Positions 1-28,200 of a stretch of 60,000 bases of DNA are shown piece by piece. The notes below the pieces were generated by a model that searched no databases, had not been told where the DNA came from, and was given only the letters and a program-made list of their open reading frames with translations. The position numbers and the translations under genes were made by a program. How positions within the stretch are numbered: the first letter of the stretch is position 1; each line of letters begins with the position of its first letter. This stretch comes from Branchiostoma floridae (taxonomy: Eukaryota; Chordata; Leptocardii; Amphioxiformes; Branchiostomatidae). Location: positions 3,817,195 to 3,877,194 of the forward strand of contig NC_049994.1 of NCBI RefSeq assembly GCF_000003815.2, given 5' to 3'.

Positions 1-16
1 AGGTGGTCAATGGTGC

Positions 17-14437
<14,421 letters not shown>

Positions 14438-17400
14438 TTTACAGTGACTTCGCCCCAGCGAGTACACCGGTTGTAGGTGCAATAAGTGAAAAGGAAGGGG
14501 CGTTGTGTTTACATAAGGGTAGCGTTTCAATGTAATTTTTTTTTCTACATACAAAATATCGCTTTTACAAAAACCTACGTGTGTTAGAAAATGCAAAATG
14601 TAAAATATTTGCCGTTTAAACTTGGATTGAAACAGCAAATGGGAGCGAAGGACGTCGTGTATATTCGCAGTAACCTCCCCTTCTTGGTGAAGAATGGTTT
14701 GTCCCTTTATGGTCCACTTTACGTCTGTTTTGTCTCAGTAAGATTGTGCAATACTGTAGAGGTGTATTTCGTCTCCCTCTGCTTCCAAAAAAGAAGTCAA
14801 ACCCAACCTGTTTAGAAATAGCCAACACTAGTATTAGATTAGAATATTGTTTATGACTGTCCATTGTCACTATGTGTATACCATGTACTTGCAATTAGCC
14901 CTCGGGCACGAACTTGCAAATAAACTTCTCTATATCAAAAGAATGGACACTTGTCATCACTCAGCAACTTTTTGTAAAACCCTTGTTAGAGTTTAAACTT
15001 CAACCCTTCAATTGAAGTTTTATTACATGGTCTGTGGTTAAATTATTACCCTCCAATATATATATTACATGCAGTACCTTCTCTGAGGGTATTTGTTTGC
15101 GTGTGTGTGTGTGTAAGAGTATCTCACTTTCTCTCTGTGTATGATTGTGAGCAGCATAACTTGAAAAAAAATGGATATTTAGGAGATGTCTAGAGGTTAA
15201 AAATGGATGACAAGGTCGATAATGCCCCCTTGCGACATTTTACCATACTGCAGTTGACCTTCCGGTTTAGATACCTCGAGTTTAGATATCTCGTGTTCTT
15301 GATTCATAGAGAGCTCTTAGGGCAAGGTGTGAATAGGATTGGGCCACCTAGCGACATTTTGGAACTGCATGGGCCGATTTTTATTTGTTGAACCATAGTG
15401 AGAATTACACTGCCATTTTTTTATTACATTGTTAGAGCACACAGAAAAATCGGATAGAGTTAGGCACGAAACTGACAGATACATTAAAACGGTATATATC
15501 CTTATATTGAAATTTATATCTCATTAGACTCTAATAGAACACAGTAATAACGACCTCTAAATTTAAAATTGTTCCCTGACCTTCATGTTTGACAGCCCGA
15601 CCTTTAAAAAAAACCGTTACGCACCATGTGATGCAAGGCATGATGACCTCAGACGACCGTCACACCTGGCGTGAGGCAGGCAGTCAAGCTCGCTAAACTT
15701 CAAAAGGACATGCAGCCACTCTCATTGGTTGAGCCGCTAATTGCCATGCTATCATTGGCTGGACCACTAATTGTGATGGACAGTCCGGATCGGTCTATTA
15801 CACTTGTCCTCTAACCCCCATTATCGTTTAGACCCCGTTCACACTCAAAATAATGAAGCGGCTTCAACGTGGAAGCCGCTTGATCCGGATCGTTTTCTTG
15901 AGTCTGAACGCTCCAAGCGGCTTGGATTTTCACCGATCCGGCTCGTTTGCAATCCATCCCTGGGAGGTAGTTTGAGACACTTGTGAACAAGCCGCTTGGC
16001 TGAAATCGCGAGTGTGAACGCAATGTGGCTAGATTCTATGTAAATTTCCGATTTGCCCCCTGTTGGAGGTTATATATCCATTTATCGGCGGGAGCAGGAA
16101 CACACGCCACATTGACAGGTTTGCTCACGTTATTAATTTCTGTGCCCAATGATAATGTCTGGATAGAAAGAAAAAAATGCTGTAGGGTCAAGGCAAGTGG
16201 AATGGGAAGCAAACAAAGCTTTTTTTATCGCTCGAAGAGAGAGGAACCACAGCAAGCTAAAAAAATCACAAAAAACAAGCATATCTTTGAACAGATCTCT
16301 CTCTGGATCATGATATAAGACTATTAAGAGTGGGTTTGAGAAAACCTACAAACAATGTTGTACAAAAAGTACCTGACGTCAAGGTACGGAATCACAATCA
16401 GCTTGGATTGTGTGCGATTAATCTGATTGTCTGTAATGAGTGTGAACGTAATTTTTTTGAAGCGGATTGCACGTTCAAGCGGCTTCCACGTTGAAGCCGC
16501 TTCATTTTTTTGAGTGTGAACGGGGTCTAAGTCCAACTCTTGGTGGTTTATGTGTGACCGACTGCGTGGCCTTTCAGATGTACAAAGAGGCATTTTTCGC
16601 CAATAAACAACTTGTTTCCCCTTACCTGATAGTTTATTTACTCCCAAGACTTCTAAAGAATCAAAATTTCAAAGTTCGTCACGTGTAATTACAACGCAAC
16701 GTGTTTTTAATGAAAGAGTAAAATAGGAGATTTATTCCGTTCTTTGGATAAAGATAAAATTCAATTTCTAGAGAACTTATGTATCAGAAACTTACGCAGA
16801 CCGTAGAAGGGACAAATGTAATTGAAATGGCTTAAGATGCTATCTCTTCGGAGGGCGCCAAATTGCGCAAGGCAATCGCAAAGTGGCGAAAACCGCAAAA
16901 TATGCTAATGAGCGCAAGCTGTCACCTAAAATTGCAAATGTTGTAAATTTCCAAAAAGAAAATCACAATTCGTAAAATTGAACATATGGCACGAGTTATG
17001 TATTCCACAATGCCTTATCCTTTTCACGCACCCAATTATCATGACGAATTTCTTTTGATTTTTGGTGCATTTTAAATCTTAGCTGTTTTTTTTTTAAATC
17101 AGTGCAAACACTGCGATTTCAAATAACTTGCTCATCTTGGCCACAAAGGAAAAACCGGCACAAAGTCACCAACCCTGCCTACCTGTACGAAGTTAGATGA
17201 CGTCACCTAAAACTTCCGAAGTTTACCGATCACGGTCTATATCTACCTTTAACTTCGTACAACTTCGTACACACTAACTTCGTACATTTACCCCATTTCT
17301 GGACATACCTCCTACAAGGCCCCACATGTCGCTGAAAAATATAGAAATTGGACAAATATACATGTAGACAGACTGGTAGTGCCAACTTCGATGTCTGCCC

Positions 17401-19276
17401 TATACATTAGAGCATACATGCATAATGACTTGTTCCACATGTAGTTTCAGTAAGGTCTGCATAACAGACTATGACAAATTTGTCACGTATGATGCTAAGC
17501 ATGATGACATCATACAATCTTTGAAATCTGCTTATGGTTTTTATCAAAATATGCATGATTGCCATGAATAAAAAAATTGAAAACTTCAGAATTAGCATCA
17601 GTATGATTTTATACTTTTATTTTTCATATTTTTTCATCTATACATTTTAAGACCTGGTATTCGTCTTCAACACTTCTATCATTGTATCAGTCAAACTTTG
17701 CCATGTTGTATATAACAATATACAATACTGAAAATCACTGCATCCTCGTTTGTACTTATTATTCAACACGGGCATTGAGAAAGTCATACAATAACAACCC
17801 TTCAAAAAACTTTATACTCTATACATGTGCCCCTATGATTATGTTAACTTGAACCTCAACTTACATATTTGAGAAATATGGATATGTCTTTCACAGCCCT
17901 GGATTTGTTTAGGCCTTGGAAAGTTAATGTTGTGTTCCTGATCACTGTTCTAAAAAAAGTTGGTGTCTGTTGGTAAACATAGGGAGTATCATAGCCTTTT
18001 TTTTTTGAGGCCATAGAACTTTCCAAGCAGAAGTTGGTGGAAAAATTGTGACCTTTCCTTTCACCATAGGGCCAGTGGGTTGTGAATGGTACATATTGGA
18101 GGGCAGAGCCCATCCCTTCCCTTTCCTTCCGCTGCCTTTTACCTTTCCAATGGAAGTCAGGTACCAATCTTGGTGAAGAGTAAAGTGTAAAAGTTCCTTT
18201 CCAACAGACATGAATTGAACCTGTGACCCTTCTATCTCATGCTTAAAAGCTGGGTATTTTTGATGTCACTAAGTTGGTAGGTTTTTTCTTCAAAATTTTA
18301 GTTATCCAACAAATATCTTTTAACAAATATCAAACTCAGGACAATGGTATTTTCAACATCATACTCAAATTATACAGTTATACCTTGTCTCAGCACGATT
18401 GTCTACTGAATCAGATATGACAAGAATACGTTTTCATCTCTCAAATGTCAACCTGAAAATTTAAGTCCCTTATTAACAGTTAATCGAAAAAAGAAAGAAA
18501 GCAAATGTGGGGCAGATTTTTGATCGGGTTGGTTTGGTGAGCAGGAACACAACATTTCTTCCAGGGCATTAGCATGATGAAAGGCTATTCATCAAGAGTT
18601 GAATAAAATTGCCATTTATATGGCACAATTGGGTAGAAAGTGAATTATTTTCCCTTCACCTCTTTACTGGAGCTTTAACCAGACGAGTGTCAAGTGGTGG
18701 AAACGCCCGTATTAGGAAGATCCCTTTGTCACAGATAGATGCTACATGTAAATAATACAACATTTCACTCCAGTCATATATTATCTTTAATCATTACAAA
18801 TAGCCTTTTCCTACAGTCAAGTTTCCGTTTTCATCTTGCTTTCCTGAATTGTTTGCATTTTTATACTAGTATTTGTCATGGCAAATAACAATAACATTTC
18901 CCAGAAATATGCATTTTGCCTAATATTGACAAACTAAATCCAGTTAATTGGGAAAAAATCTAATTTTCTGACTGAATGAAACTGAACTTCAAATGTTCCA
19001 GCAAAAAATCTAAAACAAAACCATTTTTTTGTCTATGTGATATACATGTACTATTCTGTAGAAAGAAACATGGCTGATCATTCACAATGACAACAAAAAT
19101 TATGTAAACATATTCCATGACAGTGAATCAAACAGCTATAAAAAAATGGTCATGTGACCAATTCCCATAATGCAGTGCTTTTGTGGTACTGTGCTGCATT
19201 GTGGGATAGGAGAGGTCAAAGGTCACTTGATATTGCTACTTCTTTGCCTAGGTGCATGTTGCCTGTTGGTAGCTTC
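14438..19276. other. Intergenic region: ACE 5' side and aralar 3' side
   Basis: The region separates the ACE start codon from the aralar stop codon; both genes are on the minus strand. It should contain the ACE promoter near its left end and the aralar 3' UTR near its right end. A minus-strand AATAAA-like cluster sits at about 17610-17625, but no poly(A) site can be assigned with confidence. It also holds the MITE at 15828-16530 and a fragment of the 5338-5651 family at about 17306-17370. No coding exon was found; all ORFs are short and lack splice or family support. Confidence 0.7.
15828..16530. mobile_element. 703-bp non-autonomous DNA transposon, TIR about 54 bp
   Basis: The left end TTAGACCCCGTTCACACTCA continues through an AAGCGGCTT-CCACG word. 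It is repeated in inverse at the right end, where it closes ...GTGAACGGGGTCTAA. If the outer TA is the duplicated target, the TIR starts GACCCCG. The interior has further AGTGTGAACG and GCGGCTT words near 15900-16020 and 16440-16500 and no transposase. Confidence 0.85.
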
Positions 19277-22200
19277 TCAGCTTGCTTGAGCGCCAACCTG
19301 AAAAGAAAAAAAAAATTTACCAGTACATCAAACATAAATATTAATAGCATAAAATGTTGGCGAATAAAAATCGTACACACCAAAGCAATTTTTATTCTCT
19401 GAACCACATTTTTGTTTAGTCATGTACTTCATATGATAGCGACTAAATGACGATAGCTATGTACCATACTCAGGCTTTTAGCTAGGATTTTAAAATAGGG
19501 AGTCCAAACTTATTGGTGAGTCGCGGTAAGTGACTATTGTAGGGGGGTCCGGGGGCATCCACCTTCTGTGGTGCAGAGTTTTTGACGATTTTAAGTTTAA
19601 AAAGTGCATTCTTAGGTACCCCAAGAGGCAAAAATACTGTTCCAAAGGTCACAGTAGCAGACTGTGACCACAGATGACCTGGTAGCATCCCTGGTCAATC
19701 AGAATTTCATGCTTGTCAGACAATTTTCTCCCAGTGTAAGGGCATCCAGGGGCATCAAATTTCTTGTTATTCTAAGAAAGTGCGTCCAGATGACGCCTTG
19801 ACATGCCTGGTTAAAAGCCTGACCATACTTTACTGTTCTTGTTCACCTTATAGTGTCTAGTGGCACATAGGTGCATCAAGTTCCCTTGCTGTTTCTGTAG
19901 CAGCATATATTATATAATAACAGGGAGGGGTTGCTTGCCTGGTCTCTTTGATATCCTTAAGTTGGTATCTCACTGCACTTGGGGCACTGGTGCAGCACTC
20001 CAGAGTTCATTCACTGCCACACTGTTGTGTTATTTTCGCCAATCTTTTATAATTTAGATGTTGTGTCATACGTACAAGAATGACTTGGAAGACAACAAAA
20101 TACATCAATCCTTACAAACTTTTTCTTTATCTCTAAAATTGATCCTTTAAACCCCACAGTACCACACCGGTGCCCCAAGCACAGTGAGATACCACCTTTT
20201 AATAGACACCTCGTCAAACATGGGACGCACATTTTACATGATTGTATATTTTCCCAAAAGAAGACAGTATTATTTTGGTCATGTAGATTTCTTTCCCTAC
20301 AAATAAAAAACCTTACCTCCTTTTTAACTTGAGCCTGAATAATTTCCGAAGGGGTGAACTTGGGAAGAGCTAGACCAAACTTTCTCTCGATGCCAGCAAA
20401 CGTAGCCACTGCCAGACGGTAGCCGCCAATGTGGTCAGGATTTGGTGGAGGAAGATCCATGATGCTGGGTGCCTTCTTGACCTCTGACCCTTCAGGTCGC
20501 CTGTGGTCAAAGTTCAAAGGTAAAGCACATTTGTAGGAGAGTGCCATTTTTAACACATGATGTATATTCATGGCAACAACACGGGTATTTGTTAACAATA
20601 TTTACAAATATATTCGGAAACAGTTATATGCATTCTAATTCAAAGGCATAGCATACTTTTCAGGATACAGTACCATATTACCAAAAATATACAGTATTAA
20701 AGATAAATTCATCATGCACTTGAAGAAAGGAGAGTATTGATTAAACTATGACACAACTATGATACATACATTTTATGCTTGCAAGTAGAACAAACTTTCT
20801 AGTTTTAAAGACCTAAGTGCAAGTACGAGGCAACAAAAATGAACTTTCATAAATTTTAGTTTTTAAATGTCATGCATCTGAAAGAGGCCTTACCTTCCAC
20901 CAAAGTCGATGTAGAACGTTCTCTGTAAGACCTCGTACACCATGAGGGTCACACCAAACTGGGGGCAGGACCTGAACATACGGGCTGGGGAGGACAAAAA
21001 TGTCATTGGTAACGTCCCTACACTATCCCTTCCCAATTGAGCGTATGTCCCCATATGCTAACTAAACGTAACAGTTCCAAAAGTTGAATGAAAGTTCCTA
21101 GTGTTGCTAACCTTTTAAGTCTTCTGTAAACAGATTGATGGACACCTGAGTTACCATTTTTACATGTAGATGTGGTCGTCATAATCAATAAGCAACATAT
21201 CTATACTAGCCTGGCATCAATCATATTTGAGCTCTACTAAATGGTTACAAGCATCTGTAGATAGAGAACCAACCAGTATTTGAATACTCATTTAAGATCG
21301 TGCGAGATCTGTTCAACATTGCTTCATAATAGGATTCAAATTCAGAACAACTAAATGCACTACCAAAAATGCTTTTTCTTGTTTATTTTGTTTTGCTTCC
21401 TCACAGAAAATTTTTCTTCCAGGAAGAAAATGATTCTGTCCCCAAGAAATCTTAGAAAAATGTGCAAATTTTTGCTTGTCAAGTTTTTGAGAAAATTTGA
21501 GATTTGTTTTCTTGTATTTCTCAAAATGCTTTTTCTTGTTTATCTTCTTCCTGGAAGAAAAAAAATTCTTGTATTTCTTAAGAGTTGAATCTGGCTAGAA
21601 AAAAAACAACAAGAATTTCTAGAATTTATTTCTTGCATTGTAAGAAAAAATAAGAAGATTTTGCTTAAATGTTTAGAAATTTTTTTGTAGTTTCTCGTTT
21701 TGTTTGATTTTTATTCTACATTTTCTTCCTGCAAGAATATTTTTCTTCATATAAGAATTGTCCATGGGGTAAGCAAAATAAGAAAAAAATCATTTTTGGT
21801 AGTGATATATATGCACCCACCGGGAGCACCCTTCCAGAAGGCTTTCCCCCCCTCCTCAGCCCAGATCTTCCTGGCACAGTCGAACAGCCCCTTGTAGGTG
21901 GTGAACCCCTCCCGCTCCTTCACCTGTAGTCTCGTCTTGATCACGTCCGCAGGTGTGACAAGAGATGCCGCCGGGGCACCTGGCAGGTGACAGAGATGTG
22001 CACCAGATCAAGTAATGTATTTCCAGGGCTCGAAATTCATTTTTGGGATTAGGTGCACTGTTGCACCCAGCTTGAAAAATTGGGTGCATCAAAAAATTTT
22101 TGGGTGCACCACTGAAATTTAAGTAATAACCTAATAATAAAACTTAGTTACAAGCTATCAAAGTCTAAAACAAGTAACATGACAGACATTTTTATTATCT

Positions 22201-25200
22201 GCCTAACACTTAGATCTCAAGAATATGATGTATACTAGTATACTTTGAGTTTGACATCTTAACATACATAAACCGAAGAAAATATTTGGGTGCACCCTGT
22301 GCACCCACAGAAAATAATTGGGTGCACAGCTCCAATTTTGGGTGCACCTGTGTGCACATGCACCCAGTATTTCAAACCATGATTTCTGTTGTTAAATTTC
22401 TTTCATGTACCTCTATGACATTGTTATCAACAGTTAGGGTGTTTTGTCCAGAACCCAGGAAAATGTTGCCAGAAACAGCATGAAAACTCACTGCAAGAAC
22501 ATCTACATTATGTATGTTCCACTATGCAAGAAAGAAGACACAGTCAAAAAGGAAAAGAAGAAAAAATGACACAGAACAGAGACGGGGGGTGATACAGGTT
22601 ATCCGGCACATACGACCAGTTTCTGCAGTCAGATGTCTCTAACATCATCATCGGTCGACGTGATCAAATGTAGACATGTTCGCACATGTCTACACACGAC
22701 GGGGTTATACCGCCCCTTACGGGGTGACATACCCTTTCGTAGGCTAATTACAAGACGGGGATGCGCCAGGTCTCCCGCCCGGGTGAATGATGTAATTCAC
22801 CATGTGGCTGATACGAGACAGAGGTTCGCCAGGCCTCCATCCGGGTGATTTGAAGTGAATCACCAACTCCCGACAGAAGGATTTGCACCAACGCACACCG
22901 CACCATCGCACGTGTGGGGGTTCTTTAACGTGCATGGGGTATGGCTCTCCCCATACACGGGACCTCCATTTAACGTCCTATCCGAGGGACGACTCATTTT
23001 TCACTTGAGTAAAGTGAGGAAAGTCGTGTAAAGTGCCTTTCCCAAGGGCACAAGACCGGCAACACGGTAGGCGGATTCGAACCGGCGACCTCTCGATCAC
23101 GGGCCGAATACAATACCACTGTGCTACGCGGCCCCACTGTCTCTAACATACTGTAAATGCAGAAATGTTCACGGTTTTTGCTGTGACCACTTCACTGCGA
23201 ACTTAAAACCACCGCGAACATTTTTGTATTATGGTATTAGACTGCAGTCTATGATGTTACTGCGAACTTACATCCACCGCGAAAAGTCACTTTTCCCCCT
23301 CCCATGAAATCAAATCCCCGCGAACTTAAATGTATTAACAGTAACATCCTAGCAGTGGCAGTAGACGTGTCCAAGAAAATTTGGGTAAGTCCCATTTCCT
23401 AGAAGTGTTGGACTGGTCTTGTAAAGTTTAGTTTTCATCCATATAAAAACAACATTTCATTATAAATACCTGCAATGGTAGCAGCTATAAGCAGTGAGGG
23501 AATACTGTTATGTCCATCTTCGTCGGCTAAATACTTTTTGCCGTGGGCGTAGACTGGGAAGTAGATCGCGGAAAACGGGATGTCACGCAGAAAGCAGGCA
23601 CTTGCACCCTGGTGACAAAAAAACAAAATTTCAGAACAAAATGAGGCTTTTGTAGATCCGAGTAGCCTGACGTGATAGCAGGCCAGGTAGACAGCACAGG
23701 TAGACAGCCCAGGTAGACAGCCCAGCCTTTTCCGTAAACCCACAAAATGAAGCAGTACAGTAGTCTTACTAAAATAAAGGCTTTCAATACCACATCATGA
23801 GAAACGTCATGATTGTGTTGATTCCAACTTGCTCTAACTTGAATGTGGTCTGTCCTCATAAAGCATAATATTAGCATAATTGTCTTTTGACACCTGTTCC
23901 GCCATACCCTCCAGTGTGGAGAATCCAAATAAATAAATAAATAAATAAATATTATCATTATCAAACTTAAATACACATGCAAGGCCACACCAATCAAATT
24001 TGTTGGTTCTAGGATATTTACGTGTCAAATTTTAGCATGAAGACATTGTGAAAACAAAGTACTAGGACAAAAAGTGGCATAATTCTGTACATTCCTTAAA
24101 AATTTGTGTACTAGGATATAGACTTCCCCCAAGTCTGTTTTCATATCCTAATCTGGCATCATATTTTTGAAATCTGAAAACCAAGAAATTGGTGTGCCTT
24201 CTCTAAGTCTGATCATAAAGATACAAAAGCAACTATAACTTTGAATGTAACCTTCCCTCAGTATTTATGTATGCAAATGATGAAAGTTCCAGCTCATATA
24301 ACACTCATCGGCTGGTCTGTCTCACTGACACTACTGAATCACAATTTATGAAATGCTCTGTGGATCACATTATCATAATAATTAATATAGTGTCAGACCT
24401 TATAAAGGCCTGCAAATCCCAGCTCCCTGCACACGTTGAGCGCGGACACCCTCGGGCCCGACTGGATCTCTCCGGCCACCTGTAACCTGATCTTCACAAT
24501 CTCCAGGGGGTTGGTGAACATCACCTGACACATTCCGCCCTGGTGGTGTCGCCAAAAAAAACAAACCAAATTAGATACTAGGCATTTTAAAACAACACTT
24601 ATTGGAGTTAGAGATGCAGCCATATTTTTTCTACAATTTATTTTGTTGAAGTATTTTTAAGAGATATGCCACAAGGTTCTTTTTTCACCACTACATACAG
24701 GACTACTGTAAATGCAGAAATGTTCGCGGTGGATTAATGTTCGCGGTTTTCGCGGCGGCCGCTTCAACGCGAATTCAAAACCACCGCGAAGATTTTTCCA
24801 TAACAGTAAGAGACTACAGTGCATGGTGCTACCGCGAAATTAAAACCACCTCGAAAAGTCCATTTTCCCGCTACCGCGAAATTAAATCCCCGCGAACTTA
24901 AATGCATTTACAGTATCCATTTTGATGACCATCTATAACTATCATATTAGTAACTCTGTAGTGACACCTAGCAGTGCAAGGTAAAATTGCAGCAAGTTGT
25001 ATGCAATCAACAAACTCTGGTACTGTAAAATCCAGCTGCACTTGAAAAAACACATTCTTCAGAAAAAAATTAAAGCAGGATTGTCTCAAGCTTTAAGTCG
25101 TTTCTGTCTCATTGTCTTCGTTGGGCAATGAAGTTGTTGATTTTCTTTGCTAAAACTGTCACTCTAAGCCAACAAAAATATGTACATTTACATTAATTTC

Positions 25201-28200
25201 ATGTCATGAAGTTTAGATTTTTGGACAAACTGGGTGGCGTTTGTGTACATTTCAGCAAGCAAATTTCTGAACCGAGACGAAGAGACAAGTCATATAGGTA
25301 GCCCTAAACTGTTATGTGGCAAAGCAACACACTTAGCTACACACACATGTAGAGCATTGGAATCTGATCCTATATAAAGTGCTGATTTACTAGTAGTTAC
25401 CCTACACAGAATGCACACATATCTAGATCTTGATGCACATAGAATACACTGCACTCCAAGATACACAATGGCATGCAACTTACACAACCGCCAGCCAACA
25501 TTTCTGCGGGCAGGATAATTTCCCCGTTCTTGTTAGTAAACTTGTCCCGAACTAAATCATTCACCTGCGGGTGGGAAACACCAGGCAAAGAGCGAGAACA
25601 GTACAGTACAGTTAGTACTGAACCCAAACTACTCCAAACTACTGTGTTCTGAGACATGGAATTGNNNNNNNNNNNNNNNNNNNNNNNNNNNNNNNNNNNN
25701 NNNNNNNNNNNNNNNNNNNNNNNNNNNNNNNNNNNNNNNNNNNNNNNNNNNNNNNNNNNNNNNNNNNNNNNNNNNNNNNNNNNNNNNNNNNNNNNNNNNN
25801 NNNNNNNNNNNNNNNNNNNNGTTTGAATTTTGTAGGTGCGTACTTCAGGTAAGGGTTTACTTAGTTTATTTTGTGATGAAAAAAAAAAAAATTTCTAGGA
25901 ATGTTTGCGGTTGCAATAGGCTCCAGAAGTGAGGTGTTTTGATGTTCTTTTTGTTTGTGCTGTATACTTTTTCCTGGCCTAAAACTCAGATAGTTGATTT
26001 TTGACAGCCTTTATCTGCCATGACTATACAGCCATGTACCTATTGTATTAGTATAGGCAGCCTAATACTGTAAAAAGGGCAATGGGAGTCCCGTAGCCAT
26101 TTCTTGCAACTGTAGGAGTTGGTTGTTATCATATCCACTACATTTAGGTAAGGAGGTTGAAAAGAGCTTGGTTTAGGGCACGGCATTGGAGGGCCCAGCC
26201 AAAACTATCATTTTTTTCTTTTGTTGCCCTTTACCTGCCTAATTGAAAACAGGTGCCAATTTTTACAAATCATTAGAATCGTCATTATCGTGTTAAGTGC
26301 CTTTACCAAGGACACAACATCTAGTAAGGAAAACTAGGAATTGAACCTGTTGCCTCTCGCCTAGTACCTAAGCCTTAAGCCCGGCCACTCAATGCCACTA
26401 CCACTAAGTTAGTGTATGGCAGGAATTCTATGTCTCAGATACATGCTCTGTCTACTTCAACAAATACCCCAAACTTACAGTCCCACCAGCTATGATCTCT
26501 CCATACAGTGGGATCTGACCATCCTTGGTGGTGAATTTGTCACGCATTAAGTCGTTCATCTACAAGGTAAATAGGGTTAAAGAGAGGAAGAGAGACAAAA
26601 TAAAAAAAAAGAAAGAAAGGGTAGAAACAAGTGAAAATATACATAGATACCAATGGTGGAGAGGAGAACACATACATAAAAAGGTTAACATGAAAAATTT
26701 TAAACAAAACATAGAATAGTAAAAAAAACATACTATGCAAAAATATGTGACATGAACATACTACATTACATGTAAATCTATTTCTTTGACAGCTGATTTT
26801 TGAAATTTGAAGTGAACTTCTGAAATATCATTATTTATCATTCATCACTCAGGGCTCGAAGTTAACTATGTCCCGATGTCCCGGGGCCACTAAAATTTAG
26901 GCCGGGACAACTGAAAAATCTTTTTGGGACACTTTTGGGACAAAAGGAAAATGATCAACGAATCAACATCAGAATGTCCGATCTCCCCGTGCCAAATAGG
27001 GTTGGGACAGTCCATCCTCACTTCGGGACAGTTGAAATTTATTTTTGGGACAATGCTGGGACAGTAGGGAAAAAAGTTAATTTTGAGGCCTGAATCACAT
27101 TCTTACTTGGTGAACAATGGTTGTCCTAGTATAATATAATAAGTCTGTTCGGACTGTTCTATAAGGACATACAATGTAGATCTAACTGTTAATGCAAAGA
27201 AAATAAGTTTGGACATTATGCATGCATCTGACTACAAGAGGCCATATAGACATGCATAGAAAAACTGCTGAACAAGCTACTTTATAAATACCAGTACAAG
27301 TTCAGAGAGGACTCACTGTCAACTTGATGGCTTTCTCTGGTGCCACTCCCATAAGCTGAGGTATCAAGCCTATATGAAATCATCATTGTTAATGTTGCAA
27401 GGTTTAAAAAAATATTGTAGATAGAGGTTGAAAAGAAACCAAATGAATGATGAATAATTTGTCATGGCAAGACAAACACAAAAATAACCTAGCATAACAT
27501 GATATTGTTTCAATCAAAAAGATCTAAATATTAACAGTTACTGACTGTGAATAAAAAAAGGTACAATTTGACATGTTTGTCTGAATTTAAATAAATCTAT
27601 GATAATTGTACCTGGTCTAATTGTTTTAGAAAAATTGAATGGCATATACACACTAATAACATGTACAACCATACTATCAATCTATATGCATTTTTACAGA
27701 ATGCATGACAAAATCTACTACTGTACAGTAACTTTTAATTCGTAGAGATTGGTCTAGTGATTTAATATTCCCATTTTTTACAGTATTTTATACCACAAAC
27801 TTAAAACCACAGTAAAATAATTCTTGCTCTCTCTTCTGTTTACCTACTTTTTTTTCAACCACGAGCTATAGCCACCATGGAAATTCTACTTTCTGCTTAC
27901 CCCCAAATTGAATCCCTGAAAACATATAAATATAGAATACAACACAGTGCATTCCGTATCATCCGCGGGAGGGCTGGGACCCAGGGTGATGCAGAATACA
28001 CCATGTTGTATTTTATTTGTGTCATACCCATCTGAGAAAACCCATGTTTTGATGCAAAATGCGCCAGAAGTTGAACAAATTTGGTGCCCTCGAACAATAA
28101 GTGTTGCAACAGCAATGTTCCAACGTCCCAATCAGATATTCGAACTTTCGATGGCGCCGCACTCGGCCCGCTCGAAAAAGTTCGATTTATTCGAATGGAG

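Noticed and set aside
20047-20598. 183-aa single-exon gene
   Set aside because: Only 20317-20500 is coding (aralar exon 18); the remainder is intron read-through.
21355-21770. Short ORFs in a TTCTTG/AAGAAA-rich tract
   Set aside because: Polypyrimidine/polypurine low-complexity intron sequence next to aralar exon 16; no coding signal.
23060-23137. Possible tRNA gene on the minus strand
   Set aside because: Boxes A and B are good, but the sequence continues into a 490-bp SINE body, has 12-bp target duplications, and the arms do not fold as a full tRNA.
25484-26559. Two aralar exon copies as a haplotype or assembly duplication
   Set aside because: The exons differ at 11 of 27 residues and the surrounding introns are not alike, so this is not a misassembled allele.
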